Origin: Priestia taiwanensis
GTDB taxonomy: Bacteria; Bacillota; Bacilli; Bacillales; Bacillaceae_G
Assembly (NCBI RefSeq): GCF_014638355.1
Contig: NZ_BMFK01000001.1
Span: 1,999,160 to 2,063,159, forward strand
Reading direction: 5' to 3'
DNA: 64,000 nt
Part shown: positions 42,396 through 51,385 of the stretch, in pieces
Numbering within the stretch: position 1 is the first letter of the stretch
How the letters are laid out: each line of letters opens with the position of its first letter
Translations under genes and position numbers: made by a program
The notes under the pieces: generated by a model
The model's database searches: none
Seen by the model: the letters and a program-made list of their open reading frames with translations, nothing else
Told to the model about the DNA's origin: nothing

Positions 42396-42485
42396 CGTAG
42401 TCCCCCCTTTTCTATACTATTTGCTAAATAGCGGAGGGATATGCTTATCTTTTACTTCGGCCTTCTCAATCATAGATCCATAAAA

Positions 42486-42522
42486 AAACGAACAAGGTCT
42501 TATGAAGACCTTGTTCGTTTTG
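42486..42522 (-). terminator. Terminator of the MMPL gene
   Basis: AAAACGAACAAGGTCT-tatg-AGACCTTGTTCGTTTT overlaps the end of the coding sequence. Confidence 0.85.
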
Positions 42523-44692
42523 GTTTTCTTTCGACAAATGGTAACCACCAGTTCCAATGCCCAAGCATTTTCATCAAGCTTGGAACAAGTACCATACGAA
42601 CGATTGTCGCATCAATAAAGATAGCTAATGCAACGCCGACACCCATTTGTTGCATCGGTAAAATTTCCGTAAAGGCAAATGCACCTGTCACAACAATCAT
42701 AATGAGTGCCGCTGATGTGATGATTTTACTCGTTGAAACGAGTCCTTCCAGTGTCGAGTAATCGTTATCCCCTGTTTCATTGTATAACTCTTGCATACGA
42801 GAAATAAGGAATACTTCATAGTCCATACTTAGACCGAATACTAAACCGAAGATAAACACTGGTAACGTGAACATAACAGCTCCTTGCTCTAAACCAAACT
42901 GCCCACCGTTAAAGAGCCAAAATACGATTCCGATTGTAGCACTTAAACTTAAGATGTTCATCACAATTGCCTTAAACGGGATAAGTAATGAACGGAATGC
43001 AAGCATTAAAATGATGAACGTCGAGCCAAGAATAACCGCTGCTGCAATTGGTATTTCCTCAATAATTTCGTCTTCTAACTCTTGTGTGAACTTCGTCATG
43101 CCGCCAACAAAGAGCGTCATATCCTCCCGCTCGTATGTTTTCTTGAAGTCACGTACCCACGCTTTTGCCTCTGATGATTTCGGTCCATCATGCAATGTGA
43201 CTTGTACGTATGTGCGATTATCTTTGACAAATGAATCGAGTACTGGTTGTACGGTTGCTCGTTGCTCTGTTTGTAGCATCAACTCTAGTGTTGTGCTGTC
43301 CACGCCGTCCATATATGTATAGAAACTCGTCACATTCTTCACGTGCTCGTCTTCCTTCACATCACGCACAAATTCCTCGATAGCAGATAGGTTCTTCTCT
43401 ACTTCGCCATCTGTTTCCACAACAATTGTAGCCATTGCATAATCTTTCGCGTCTGCATTAAATGCTTCCTCATAGCGCTCATATGCAGCGCGACTTTCAC
43501 TAGAACTTGGTAATGTCTCAACACCAGGGAACTGCAAGTCTGCTTGACGAATTGGTAATAAACTCACTGCGATAAAAAGAACAACAAGTACTGTCATCTT
43601 CACTGGATTACGCATGACAAACATACCGAATTTACGCCAGAAGCCTGCACCATCTCCTCCTCGCTTCAGCCATTTTTCAATAATACCTTCTTTCGTAATA
43701 CGCGCACCAAGCATCGCTAGCATTGCTGGTAATAACGTTAATGAAAACAGCAAGCTGAAAATAACAACCATCATTCCACTTACTGCAATCGATTGAATGA
43801 AATCAATCTGGAAGAAGAACAATCCCGACAATCCAACGAATACACACAGTCCAGAGAACATAATTGCTCGTCCAGCTGTCGCATACGTCGCTGCAATTGC
43901 TTCTTTCACCGACAGATGTTTCGCTTCTTCACGGAAACGATTGACAAATAACAATGCAAAATCAATGGACAGCGCAAGACCAATCATCGGTGTTACATTC
44001 AATACGAAAATGGACAGGGACATATAATCCCCGATGAAATATAAAATTCCCATCGTACTAATAACGCTTAGTGCACCGTTAATAATCGGTAAGATAGATG
44101 CTAACAAGCTTCCAAATGAGAAAAGTAATACAAGAAACGCAATTGGAACACCAATTAATTCGGCCTTCTTCAAGTCCTCTTGCGACATCGCATTCACTTC
44201 GTCATTAATAACAGGAAAGCCTGTCGCAGTTACTTTTACGTTTTTATTCGATGTATCTTTTAATGTATCAGCAAATGCAAGCGCGTGTTTTATTTCTTCT
44301 TCATTCGTTGCGCCTTCGAATATCATTGCCGCATAGGCAATATCATCTTTCCATTTATCTGGAGAGTTGAATGGATGTACAATCGTATCGAGATGTTCAG
44401 CTTTCTCCATATCAGTAACGACCTTCTGCATCTCCTGCTGGAATACTTCCTTCGTCACACCTTCTTCTTTTTCAAAGACAACGAGTAACGTATTGCTTGA
44501 TTGCTTAAAGTCTTCTGCCAAAATTTCTTTGGCAATTTCTTGATCACCATCGGTACGGAAACCATCACCGTGCAAAATAGATGGTAACTTCATTGCAAAC
44601 ATTGTTAAACTAATTGCACAAGCTAGTAATACAACAGTAAATGTCACTCGAAAACGATAAATAAACAATCCCACACGTTTCCAAAAATCCAC
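42500..44692 (-). CDS. MMPL-family RND exporter (YdfJ-like)
   Basis: The 730-residue protein has twelve membrane segments in two halves, each preceded by a large extracytoplasmic loop. The proton-relay region shows SIDFALLFVNRFREE in the first half and SMDYEVFLISRMQEL in the second. It belongs to the MmpL/YdfJ group that exports lipids or antimicrobials. The start is GTG 44692 after GAGGGGA. It begins two bases after the PAP2 stop, so the two are cotranscribed. Confidence 0.9.
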   Translation of the reverse strand: MDFWKRVGLFIYRFRVTFTVVLLACAISLTMFAMKLPSILHGDGFRTDGDQEIAKEILAEDFKQSSNTLLVVFEKEEGVTKEVFQQEMQKVVTDMEKAEHLDTIVHPFNSPDKWKDDIAYAAMIFEGATNEEEIKHALAFADTLKDTSNKNVKVTATGFPVINDEVNAMSQEDLKKAELIGVPIAFLVLLFSFGSLLASILPIINGALSVISTMGILYFIGDYMSLSIFVLNVTPMIGLALSIDFALLFVNRFREEAKHLSVKEAIAATYATAGRAIMFSGLCVFVGLSGLFFFQIDFIQSIAVSGMMVVIFSLLFSLTLLPAMLAMLGARITKEGIIEKWLKRGGDGAGFWRKFGMFVMRNPVKMTVLVVLFIAVSLLPIRQADLQFPGVETLPSSSESRAAYERYEEAFNADAKDYAMATIVVETDGEVEKNLSAIEEFVRDVKEDEHVKNVTSFYTYMDGVDSTTLELMLQTEQRATVQPVLDSFVKDNRTYVQVTLHDGPKSSEAKAWVRDFKKTYEREDMTLFVGGMTKFTQELEDEIIEEIPIAAAVILGSTFIILMLAFRSLLIPFKAIVMNILSLSATIGIVFWLFNGGQFGLEQGAVMFTLPVFIFGLVFGLSMDYEVFLISRMQELYNETGDNDYSTLEGLVSTSKIITSAALIMIVVTGAFAFTEILPMQQMGVGVALAIFIDATIVRMVLVPSLMKMLGHWNWWLPFVERKPKRTRSS

Positions 44693-44694
44693 GT

Positions 44695-45345
44695 CTATCC
44701 CCTCATTCCCTCTCTATTTCCAAGCGTATTGTACACGTAAATACATCCATACAAAATACATCCGCCAAATATATAACCAGCAATTACATCGGTCGGATAA
44801 TGGGCAGATAAAATAATTCTGCTGAGGCCATTTAAGAAAATAAACACAATTGCTACACACGTAACAATACATTTTGCTACGTCACTGCGTAGCTTACATA
44901 CGATTAAGTATGCGGCTAGTCCATATGCGACCATACTAATCATCGCATGACCGCTTGGGAAACTATACCCAACTGCATCGATAATTGGATTAATTGCTGG
45001 ACGATCACGTTGTGTTAATGCTTTCACTCCGTCATTTAAGAAATGTGTCATTAAGACAGCTATCGGAAGCAAAATCATCGCTTTAAAATCTTTGTCCCGC
45101 ATATAAAAGAATAGGACAGATAGTACTAACAAAATGACAACACCAATTGCTGATCCCGACTTCGTAAAATAACGGAAAAACGTATAAATGGATGATGAAT
45201 CAGGTCGTACGAGTACCTCTCGAATATACGTATCAATCCACATCGGGTTATCCCCCATAATACGGAACGTTAAATAAGCGAATAGCCCAACCATAACCGT
45301 TCCAAACATAACGATATACGACGTGGGTGTGCTAGTTCGTTGCAT
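44695..45345 (-). CDS. PAP2-family lipid phosphatase
   Basis: The 216-residue membrane protein has PAP2 motifs KALTQRDRP, SFPSGHAM and SRIILSAHYPTDVIAG, the canonical catalytic set. It dephosphorylates a lipid phosphate such as undecaprenyl pyrophosphate or phosphatidylglycerol phosphate. ATG 45345 follows AAGGAGG. Linkage to an MMPL exporter suggests a shared envelope-lipid role, which is inference. Confidence 0.88.
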   Translation of the reverse strand: MQRTSTPTSYIVMFGTVMVGLFAYLTFRIMGDNPMWIDTYIREVLVRPDSSSIYTFFRYFTKSGSAIGVVILLVLSVLFFYMRDKDFKAMILLPIAVLMTHFLNDGVKALTQRDRPAINPIIDAVGYSFPSGHAMISMVAYGLAAYLIVCKLRSDVAKCIVTCVAIVFIFLNGLSRIILSAHYPTDVIAGYIFGGCILYGCIYVYNTLGNREGMRG

Positions 45346-45440
45346 GCTTTTTCCTCCTTGTTGTAAAGAACTTCTTATGTATGTAATCTTTCTCCATTGT
45401 AGAAACAAATATGTAGTTTGTCCAGCAACGGAAACGATAG

Positions 45441-45479
45441 AAAAAAAGACGACCTTCCAACACGGAAAATCGTCTTCTT
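45441..45479 (-). terminator. Terminator of the pot operon
   Basis: AAGACGA...TCGTCTT with TTTTTTT on the minus strand. Confidence 0.75.
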
Positions 45480-45486
45480 ATCTACT

Positions 45487-46545
45487 TTATTTCGTTGCGC
45501 CAAACTCATCCCAGTAACGAGCGTATTCTGTCGACTTATCACCTAAGTCTTCAATCCAACGAACATCTAATGAACTTAAGTTCTCACGAACGTACTTAAT
45601 TACTTCGTTGTTCTTGTACTCATCACTATGCTTAGCAAATGCATTCTCGTCTGGGTTGATGTAACCTGTATGCTCATAGTTACGTACACTTACATCTTCT
45701 TCTAACATAAAGTTAATGAACTTCTCAGCAAGCTCTTTATTTTTCGTTCCTTTTGGAATTGCAAATGTATCCGCGAAGATTGTTGCTCCCTCTTTCGGAA
45801 TCATATACTTCACATCTTTATTATCTTGTTGAACAAATACTGCATCACCAGACCATAACGTACCGATCCATGCATCTTCTGAAATAAATTTATCTTTAAT
45901 TGTATTCGTATCCACTAATGGATTCGTCATTACCTTTAATTTCTTTAAATCATCAGCTGCTACTTTTAACTCATTTGAGTCTTTCGTGTTATTTGAGTAA
46001 CCATTCTTAATTAATGACATACCTAATGCTTCACGGCTATCACTTAATAAGGCTACACGGTCTTTATATGATGCATTCCATAAGTTGTTCCACTCTGTTG
46101 GTGGTGTTTTCACATACTTTTCGTTGTACGCAATACCTGTAATACCATACATATAAATAACTGAGTACTCACCATTTGGGTCATACGGCGTATCTTTAAT
46201 TGTCATATTCACTTTTTCAAGGTTTGGAATGTTATTCTTATCTAACTTCTCTAATAAACCTTGATTCTTCATAATTTCTACCATGTAATCAGACGGTTGG
46301 ATTAAGTCGTAGCTTGCACCGCCTTGTAACTTCGCTAACATCGTTTCGTTGCTGTCGAATATATCATAATTAACTTTCGCATTGTATTTCTCTTCAAACT
46401 CTTTAATTAAATCTGGATTGAAGTTATCTGCCCAGCTGTATAAGTTCAACACTTGCTTCTCTTCCTTTGAACCTACACAACCTGATAACATTCCCACTAC
46501 TAACATGCTAGCCATTGCCATAAAAAGAACTTTCGTCCACTTCAT
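45487..46545 (-). CDS. potD: Spermidine/putrescine ABC transporter, binding lipoprotein
   Basis: The 352-residue protein has a signal with lipobox LVVGMLSGC, anchored through Cys at about position 22. The periplasmic-binding fold has polyamine-site features (NLYSWADNFNPDLI, YDLIQPSDYMV, WNNLW, SGDAVFVQQ). It captures spermidine or putrescine for PotABC. ATG 46545 follows GGAGGG. It is 115 bp downstream of potC and is the last gene of potABCD. Confidence 0.95.
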   Translation of the reverse strand: MKWTKVLFMAMASMLVVGMLSGCVGSKEEKQVLNLYSWADNFNPDLIKEFEEKYNAKVNYDIFDSNETMLAKLQGGASYDLIQPSDYMVEIMKNQGLLEKLDKNNIPNLEKVNMTIKDTPYDPNGEYSVIYMYGITGIAYNEKYVKTPPTEWNNLWNASYKDRVALLSDSREALGMSLIKNGYSNNTKDSNELKVAADDLKKLKVMTNPLVDTNTIKDKFISEDAWIGTLWSGDAVFVQQDNKDVKYMIPKEGATIFADTFAIPKGTKNKELAEKFINFMLEEDVSVRNYEHTGYINPDENAFAKHSDEYKNNEVIKYVRENLSSLDVRWIEDLGDKSTEYARYWDEFGATK

Positions 46546-46659
46546 GAGAACATCCCTCCAATATAAAATATGTATGCTAGCTTGCTTATGCAACATAAGC
46601 AAACTAGGTAAATCCAATGATGAACACGAACGTCCACCATTGAATAGTTACTTGTTTCT

Positions 46660-47454
46660 TTAGAAAGGTAGATTACCCTTTCCTTTCGTATCACCTTTGC
46701 GGTTGAATACTTCTGATAAGCACATTAAGAACACAATCGACACGATTAAGATTGTCGATAAAGCGTTAATTTCCGGAGAAATACCTTTCTTCACTAGACC
46801 GTAAATATATACCGGTAGAGTCGTGGAACCAGGACCAGACACGAAGAAACTAATAACGAAATCATCAATAGATAACGTAAATGTTAATAACGCCGCTGCA
46901 ATTATTCCTGGTGCAATTGTCGGAAGCGTAATGTGTCTAAATGTTTGCCATGGCGTCGCACCAAGATCGTTCGCCGCTTCTTCCATATCTTCTCCCATAC
47001 CTGACAGACGTGCTGAAATCACGACGACAGCGAATGAAATACAGAACGTTATGTGTGCAATCATAACTGTCTTTGTACCAAGTTCCATACCAAGCTGAGT
47101 GAAAAGAATAAGCATCGATAAGCCCATTAATAGGTCTGGTACAAGGATTGGTAAGTATACTAATCCACTAATTGCCGTTTTCATACGGAATTTATAACGG
47201 TGCAGTGCAATAGCACAAAGTGTTCCGAGTACAGTTGAAATAACCGTAACCGTAATTGCAATTGTCAAACTGTTCATTAATGCATCGATAACTTGCTCAT
47301 TATTAAAGAGCTTTTTGTACCAATCAAGCGTAAAACCTGTCCATTGCGTACTTGCACGTGATTCATTAAATGAGAACGTGATTAACACGCCAATTGGAAT
47401 GTAAATAAACGCTAGAATGGCAGCTACATAGCCAAGCAGAAGCTTTTTGCTCAA
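46660..47454 (-). CDS. potC: Spermidine/putrescine ABC transporter permease
   Basis: The 264-residue protein has six membrane segments and the EAA loop EEAANDLGATPWQTFRHITLP that docks PotA. It pairs with PotB. The start is a TTG overlapping the potB stop (TTGA), i.e. translational coupling. Confidence 0.94.
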   Translation of the reverse strand: MSKKLLLGYVAAILAFIYIPIGVLITFSFNESRASTQWTGFTLDWYKKLFNNEQVIDALMNSLTIAITVTVISTVLGTLCAIALHRYKFRMKTAISGLVYLPILVPDLLMGLSMLILFTQLGMELGTKTVMIAHITFCISFAVVVISARLSGMGEDMEEAANDLGATPWQTFRHITLPTIAPGIIAAALLTFTLSIDDFVISFFVSGPGSTTLPVYIYGLVKKGISPEINALSTILIVSIVFLMCLSEVFNRKGDTKGKGNLPF

Positions 47455-48302
47455 CCTTTTTCACCCCCACCTTCTACTGCTTTTCTCATCGTTACTTTGT
47501 AGTACATGAAAATAAGCACAACTGTAAAGATAATTAATACAACGGATAATGCCGAACCGAACGGCCAGTTACCTGCTGATAAGAATTGGTTCTGAATAAC
47601 ATTCCCAATTAACGTTGCTTTCGAACCACCCATTACGTCCGAAACAACGAACATTCCTAACGAAGAAACGAAAACTAAAATACATCCTGTCACCACACCG
47701 CTCATCGTCATCGGTAATGTTACGTGCCAAAATGTTTTTATCGGTGTCGCTCCTAAATCATACGCTGCTTCAAGTTTACGATGGTCCAATTGTTCCATTG
47801 ATACATAAATTGGCAGTACCATAAATGGTAACAACGTATATACCATCCCTAAAACGACAGAAGGCGTATTGTACAGTAAATTTAGTGGCTCTTGAATTAG
47901 CCCCATGTCTAATAAGAAAGTATTCACAAGTCCTTGCGTACGTAAAATAATAATCCATGCATACGAACGAATAAGGAAGTTAATCCAAAATGGAATCGTC
48001 ACAAGTAATAACAATAGCTTTTGCCATTTCGGATTTACCATCGTAATCGTATACGCATACGGATATGCAATAAGTAGCGTTAGCACAGTCGTCACTACCC
48101 CAATTACTACCGTATCAATTAATACGCCCATATAAAGTGGGTCAAACACATTTGCATAGTTATCAAAGTTAAAGTTCATGATAACTGTGCCGTGCATGCC
48201 ACGTTCAAGGAAAGAATATCCTACAATGAACAAGAGTGGAACAAGGAAGAAAATAAGCAACCAAGCCGTTGCTGGTAAAGCTAATAATTTTCCTTTTTTC
48301 AC
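47451..48302 (-). CDS. potB: Spermidine/putrescine ABC transporter permease
   Basis: The 283-residue protein has six membrane segments and the EAA loop [20 protein letters not shown]. It starts at a GTG whose GTGA overlaps the potA stop and ends overlapping potC, so potA, potB and potC are translationally coupled. Confidence 0.94.
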   Translation of the reverse strand: MKKGKLLALPATAWLLIFFLVPLLFIVGYSFLERGMHGTVIMNFNFDNYANVFDPLYMGVLIDTVVIGVVTTVLTLLIAYPYAYTITMVNPKWQKLLLLLVTIPFWINFLIRSYAWIIILRTQGLVNTFLLDMGLIQEPLNLLYNTPSVVLGMVYTLLPFMVLPIYVSMEQLDHRKLEAAYDLGATPIKTFWHVTLPMTMSGVVTGCILVFVSSLGMFVVSDVMGGSKATLIGNVIQNQFLSAGNWPFGSALSVVLIIFTVVLIFMYYKVTMRKAVEGGGEKG

Positions 48303-49273
48303 GTCACGTCCACCTCATCTTCCTTGTTCCATCCAAATCCAATTATATCGTTCACTTTATAATGTGCATCTTTATCTGTTGGTTGATACGCAATAAATAG
48401 ATTTTCGCCAGATTCTTCACGGATATACATTTTATGGTGGTTACCTAAGAATTCAACGTCTTCTACAACACCTGTACGCATCCCTGTATCGGACGGTGAA
48501 CCAGTCCTAATTTTCTCTGGACGCAGGGCAAAGAGACGCTCTCCATCCTTCACGATATTATTCTCACCAATAAATGTTGCAACGAATAAGCTCTTCGGCT
48601 TGTAATAAATTTCTTCTGGTGTGCCAAGTTGCTCCACCTTCCCGTTATTCATTACTGCTACACGATCACTCATACTCATTGCTTCTTCTTGGTCATGCGT
48701 TACGTATACGAATGTAATACCCAAGTTACGTTGTAAGTTCTTTAACTCACGCTGTAAATCTTTACGCAATTTGAAATCTAATGCTCCTAGTGGCTCATCT
48801 AGTAGCAACACTTTCGGATTATTTACAACTGCACGTGCAATTGCAACACGTTGTTGTTGTCCACCAGATAATTGCTTCGGCTTGCGGCTACGTAACTCCG
48901 TTAATTGTGTTAAATGAAGCACTTCTTCCGCACGCTCTTTTTGCTCTTTATTTGATACACCCTTCATCTTTAATCCGAAACGAATGTTTTCTTCTACTGT
49001 CATATGTGGGAAGAGAGCATAGTTTTGGAATACCATGTTCATGTCGCGCTTGTAGGGCTCTAAGTCATTAATCACTTTGCCGTCTAACTTAATTGCGCCT
49101 TTTGATGGCTTCTCAAACCCTGCAATCATGCGTAAAAGAGTTGTCTTTCCGCAACCACTTGGTCCTAATATTGTCAGAAACTCCCCTTCTTGAATATCCA
49201 AAGATAGAGAAGGAATAATAACTTGGTTCGCAAAATGTTTTTCAACATTTTCAATCGTTATGATGTTTTTCAT
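48299..49273 (-). CDS. potA: Spermidine/putrescine ABC transporter ATPase
   Basis: The 324-residue ATPase has Walker [10 protein letters not shown] (37-45), signature [14 protein letters not shown], Walker [13 protein letters not shown] and a switch His in VTHDQEEA. The C-terminal TOBE-like regulatory domain spans about 235-324. Its ATG has no SD of its own nearby; instead it overlaps the stop of a 27-codon uORF (TAATG). It is the first structural gene of potABCD. Confidence 0.95.
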   Translation of the reverse strand: MKNIITIENVEKHFANQVIIPSLSLDIQEGEFLTILGPSGCGKTTLLRMIAGFEKPSKGAIKLDGKVINDLEPYKRDMNMVFQNYALFPHMTVEENIRFGLKMKGVSNKEQKERAEEVLHLTQLTELRSRKPKQLSGGQQQRVAIARAVVNNPKVLLLDEPLGALDFKLRKDLQRELKNLQRNLGITFVYVTHDQEEAMSMSDRVAVMNNGKVEQLGTPEEIYYKPKSLFVATFIGENNIVKDGERLFALRPEKIRTGSPSDTGMRTGVVEDVEFLGNHHKMYIREESGENLFIAYQPTDKDAHYKVNDIIGFGWNKEDEVDVT

Positions 49274-49356
49274 TAGATTGTTCGTGCAGGATACTCCGAC
49301 TCATTCATCGTCGGGGGAGGAATGCACGCTTTCTCGTGACAAAACAATTCCTGCAC
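49273..49356 (-). CDS. Leader uORF of potABCD, 27 codons
   Basis: Reading from GTG 49356 the frame encodes a peptide with [18 protein letters not shown] and ends TAATG over the potA start. AAAGGAGG lies only two bases before the GTG (or 11 before an in-frame TTG), so the exact start is unclear. It contains three consecutive prolines (CCT CCC CCG), a ribosome-stalling sequence that needs EF-P. The same codons also pair with the SD, so the proline run could be a by-product of RNA structure. Confidence 0.55.
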   Translation of the reverse strand: MQELFCHEKACIPPPTMNESEYPARTI

Positions 49357-49366
49357 TTCCTCCTTT
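49284..49366 (-). promoter_or_regulatory. Switchable RNA structure over the pot uORF
   Basis: Two exclusive helices are possible on the minus-strand RNA. One pairs the SD region (49353-49363, GGAGGAAGTGC) with GCATTCCTCC (49316-49325). The other pairs GTGCAGGA (49349-49356) with TCCTGCAC (49284-49291). This suggests translational control of potABCD. Confidence 0.5.
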
Positions 49367-49382
49367 CGAATGTAGTTTAAAC

Positions 49383-49409
49383 AGGGGCCCTACGCTAGAA
49401 GGGTCCCCT
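49383..49409 (-). promoter_or_regulatory. GC-rich hairpin in the pot leader
   Basis: AGGGGACCCT and AGGGCCCCT arms with an eight-base loop, followed by GTTTAAAC rather than a T run, so not a clear terminator. Confidence 0.5.
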
Positions 49410-49512
49410 TTTCGCTCGTGAAACACGATCATATAATAAAGAAATGCAACGATTACAGGTACTTACACCTACTTCAATCGTCTTTTCGCCTTATTTTTGG
49501 TCACACAAAAAG

Positions 49513-49548
49513 AAAGTCTAGGTACTATGATATAGTATCTAGCACTTT
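49513..49548. promoter_or_regulatory. Large palindrome at the start of the pot transcript
   Basis: CTAGGTACTAT-GAT-ATAGTATCTAG (one mismatch) is extended by AAAGT/ACTTT. It lies just downstream of the pot -10, so it is either an operator or the first RNA hairpin. Confidence 0.55.
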
Positions 49549-49559
49549 CATTCAACACG

Positions 49560-49588
49560 TTATAAGTATGTTCGTCAAAAAATGCAAT
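49560..49588 (-). promoter_or_regulatory. potABCD promoter
   Basis: Minus strand TTGCAT (49583-49588), 17 bp, TATAAA (49560-49565). It gives a leader of about 280 nt. Confidence 0.6.
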
Positions 49589-49854
49589 ACAATACGAAAT
49601 TATACTAGATAAATGATAATTACACTACCGTTTTATCATATTTCTTTCATGATTTTTTGCATCCTTTTTCTCTCAAGAACATCTATTTTTTTGAAAGAAA
49701 AGAAAGTACTTCCTTTTCTTTCTTTTTTAGGTTTACTACGAAGGGATGAAAGTAACTTATAGAGATACAATCCAACCAGTCACTTTCCATTCCATGTATA
49801 TTATCATTCACTTTCTATCAACCATCTTTATGTTGCGGTAGTGATTTTTTTTTG
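49589..49854. other. Non-coding gap between pot and the aldehyde dehydrogenase gene
   Basis: It is AT-rich. It holds a hairpin with T run (AAAGAAAAG...CTTTTCTTT, about 49692-49728) that could terminate either strand. A 31-codon frame beginning MKVTYRDTIQPVTF near 49746 has a poor SD. No recognised gene. Confidence 0.45.
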
Positions 49855-51228
49855 TTATTTGAATAGTTTACGAAGGATGCTAAGTGCATACTTTGTTGTT
49901 GAATAACGTACCGGCAAGTCAAATTTCGTCGTCTGCTTCACGACGCCTTTATAGTGAGAGAATGTCTGGAAGCTATACTCTCCGTGGTAACGACCAATTC
50001 CACTTTCCCCAACTCCACCAAATGGTAAGTTCGGTTGTACAATATGATAAATCGTATCATTAATACAGCCACCCCCAAATGGAATACGTGTCACCACTTC
50101 TTGTTGGATGTCTTTATTCTCAGAGAAAACATACAAAGCAAGTGGCTTCGGTCGATTCACAACTTCCTCAATGACTGCATCGATGTTGTGGTATTCTAGC
50201 ACTGGTAACAGAGGACCAAATATTTCTTCTTGCATAATCGGCATGTTCCAATCCACATTATCAATAACTGTCGGCTCAATTGTTAATGTTTCTTCTTTCG
50301 ACTTTCCACCAGCAACAGTTGTACCATCTTCTAGGAAGGAAAGAAGGCGATCAAAGTGACGCTTACTAACAATTCTCGTATACTCCGTATTTTCTAACGG
50401 TTTCTTTCCATATAATACTTCGATTTCTCGCTTCACATGCACAAGAAACTTCTCTTTCACTTCATGATGCACGTATACATAATCTGGCGCAATACACGTC
50501 TGTCCTGCATTCATATATTTTCCCCACACAATTCGCTTTGCTGCCAGTGCAAGGTTCGCATCGTGATGAACAATTGTTGGGCTCTTTCCACCTAGTTCTA
50601 GTGTTACTGGAATTAATTGTTTAGATGCTGCTTCCATGACCACTTTTCCTACTGAAGTACTTCCTGTAAAGAAAATATAGTCGAATTTTTGTTGAAGTAA
50701 TCGCTGACTTGTTTCTACGCCACCTTCCACAACAGCAACGAACTCTTCTGGATATAGCTCTTCTAATAAATTCCTTACAACAGTAGCAACATTTGGTGTT
50801 AATTCAGATGGCTTCACAACTGCTGTGTTACCTGCCGCAATTGCTCCGATTAACGGTGCAATTGCTAAGTAAAACGGATAGTTCCACGGTGCAATAATAA
50901 GCGTTACCCCGTACGGTTCAGGGAGTAATGTGCTCGTTGAACCAACATGTGTTAACGAATTTTTCACTCGTTTCACTTTTGCCCACTTCTTTATATTCTT
51001 TAAAGTGAAACTAATTTCTTTTAGCGTCACTCCTATTTCTGTTGAAAAACTTTCAAATTCACTTTTATTTAAGTCTTGCTTTAACGCAGACATAATTTCT
51101 TTTTCGTACTTTAAGATACCGTAATAAAGGGCTTTTAATCGTAATATACGTAAATCCATGTTTCTTGTTTTACCACTATGAAAATACGCTCGTTGCTCTA
51201 TCATCAACTCTTCTATTTCATGTTTCAT
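49855..51228 (-). CDS. Aldehyde dehydrogenase (YwdH/AlkH-like class 3)
   Basis: The 457-residue NAD(P)-dependent dehydrogenase has PWNYPFYLAIAPL, the catalytic Glu in LELGGKSPTIV and the catalytic Cys in NAGQTCIAPDY. It has the short form without the N-terminal extension, and a basic, hydrophobic C-terminal end as in membrane-associated fatty aldehyde dehydrogenases. It likely oxidises long-chain or aromatic aldehydes. It is a single-gene unit. Confidence 0.9.
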   Translation of the reverse strand: MKHEIEELMIEQRAYFHSGKTRNMDLRILRLKALYYGILKYEKEIMSALKQDLNKSEFESFSTEIGVTLKEISFTLKNIKKWAKVKRVKNSLTHVGSTSTLLPEPYGVTLIIAPWNYPFYLAIAPLIGAIAAGNTAVVKPSELTPNVATVVRNLLEELYPEEFVAVVEGGVETSQRLLQQKFDYIFFTGSTSVGKVVMEAASKQLIPVTLELGGKSPTIVHHDANLALAAKRIVWGKYMNAGQTCIAPDYVYVHHEVKEKFLVHVKREIEVLYGKKPLENTEYTRIVSKRHFDRLLSFLEDGTTVAGGKSKEETLTIEPTVIDNVDWNMPIMQEEIFGPLLPVLEYHNIDAVIEEVVNRPKPLALYVFSENKDIQQEVVTRIPFGGGCINDTIYHIVQPNLPFGGVGESGIGRYHGEYSFQTFSHYKGVVKQTTKFDLPVRYSTTKYALSILRKLFK

Positions 51229-51385
51229 CAGGAATTTCCCCCTTTAACTAACGTGCATTTTCGCATCTTGCGAAAATGTTAACCTGTCTCAAATGATAGC
51301 ACATTTCCACCTATTTGCACGTCCGTTTTTTTCTTTTTTCGCATAAAAAAGAAGACAACTTGTCCGTCGTTGCCTTCTCTATCTT

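Noticed and set aside
49622-49845. Long-range inverted repeat CACTACCG ... CGGTAGTG
   Set aside because: Only eight bases, 200 bp apart, no mobile gene between; probably chance.
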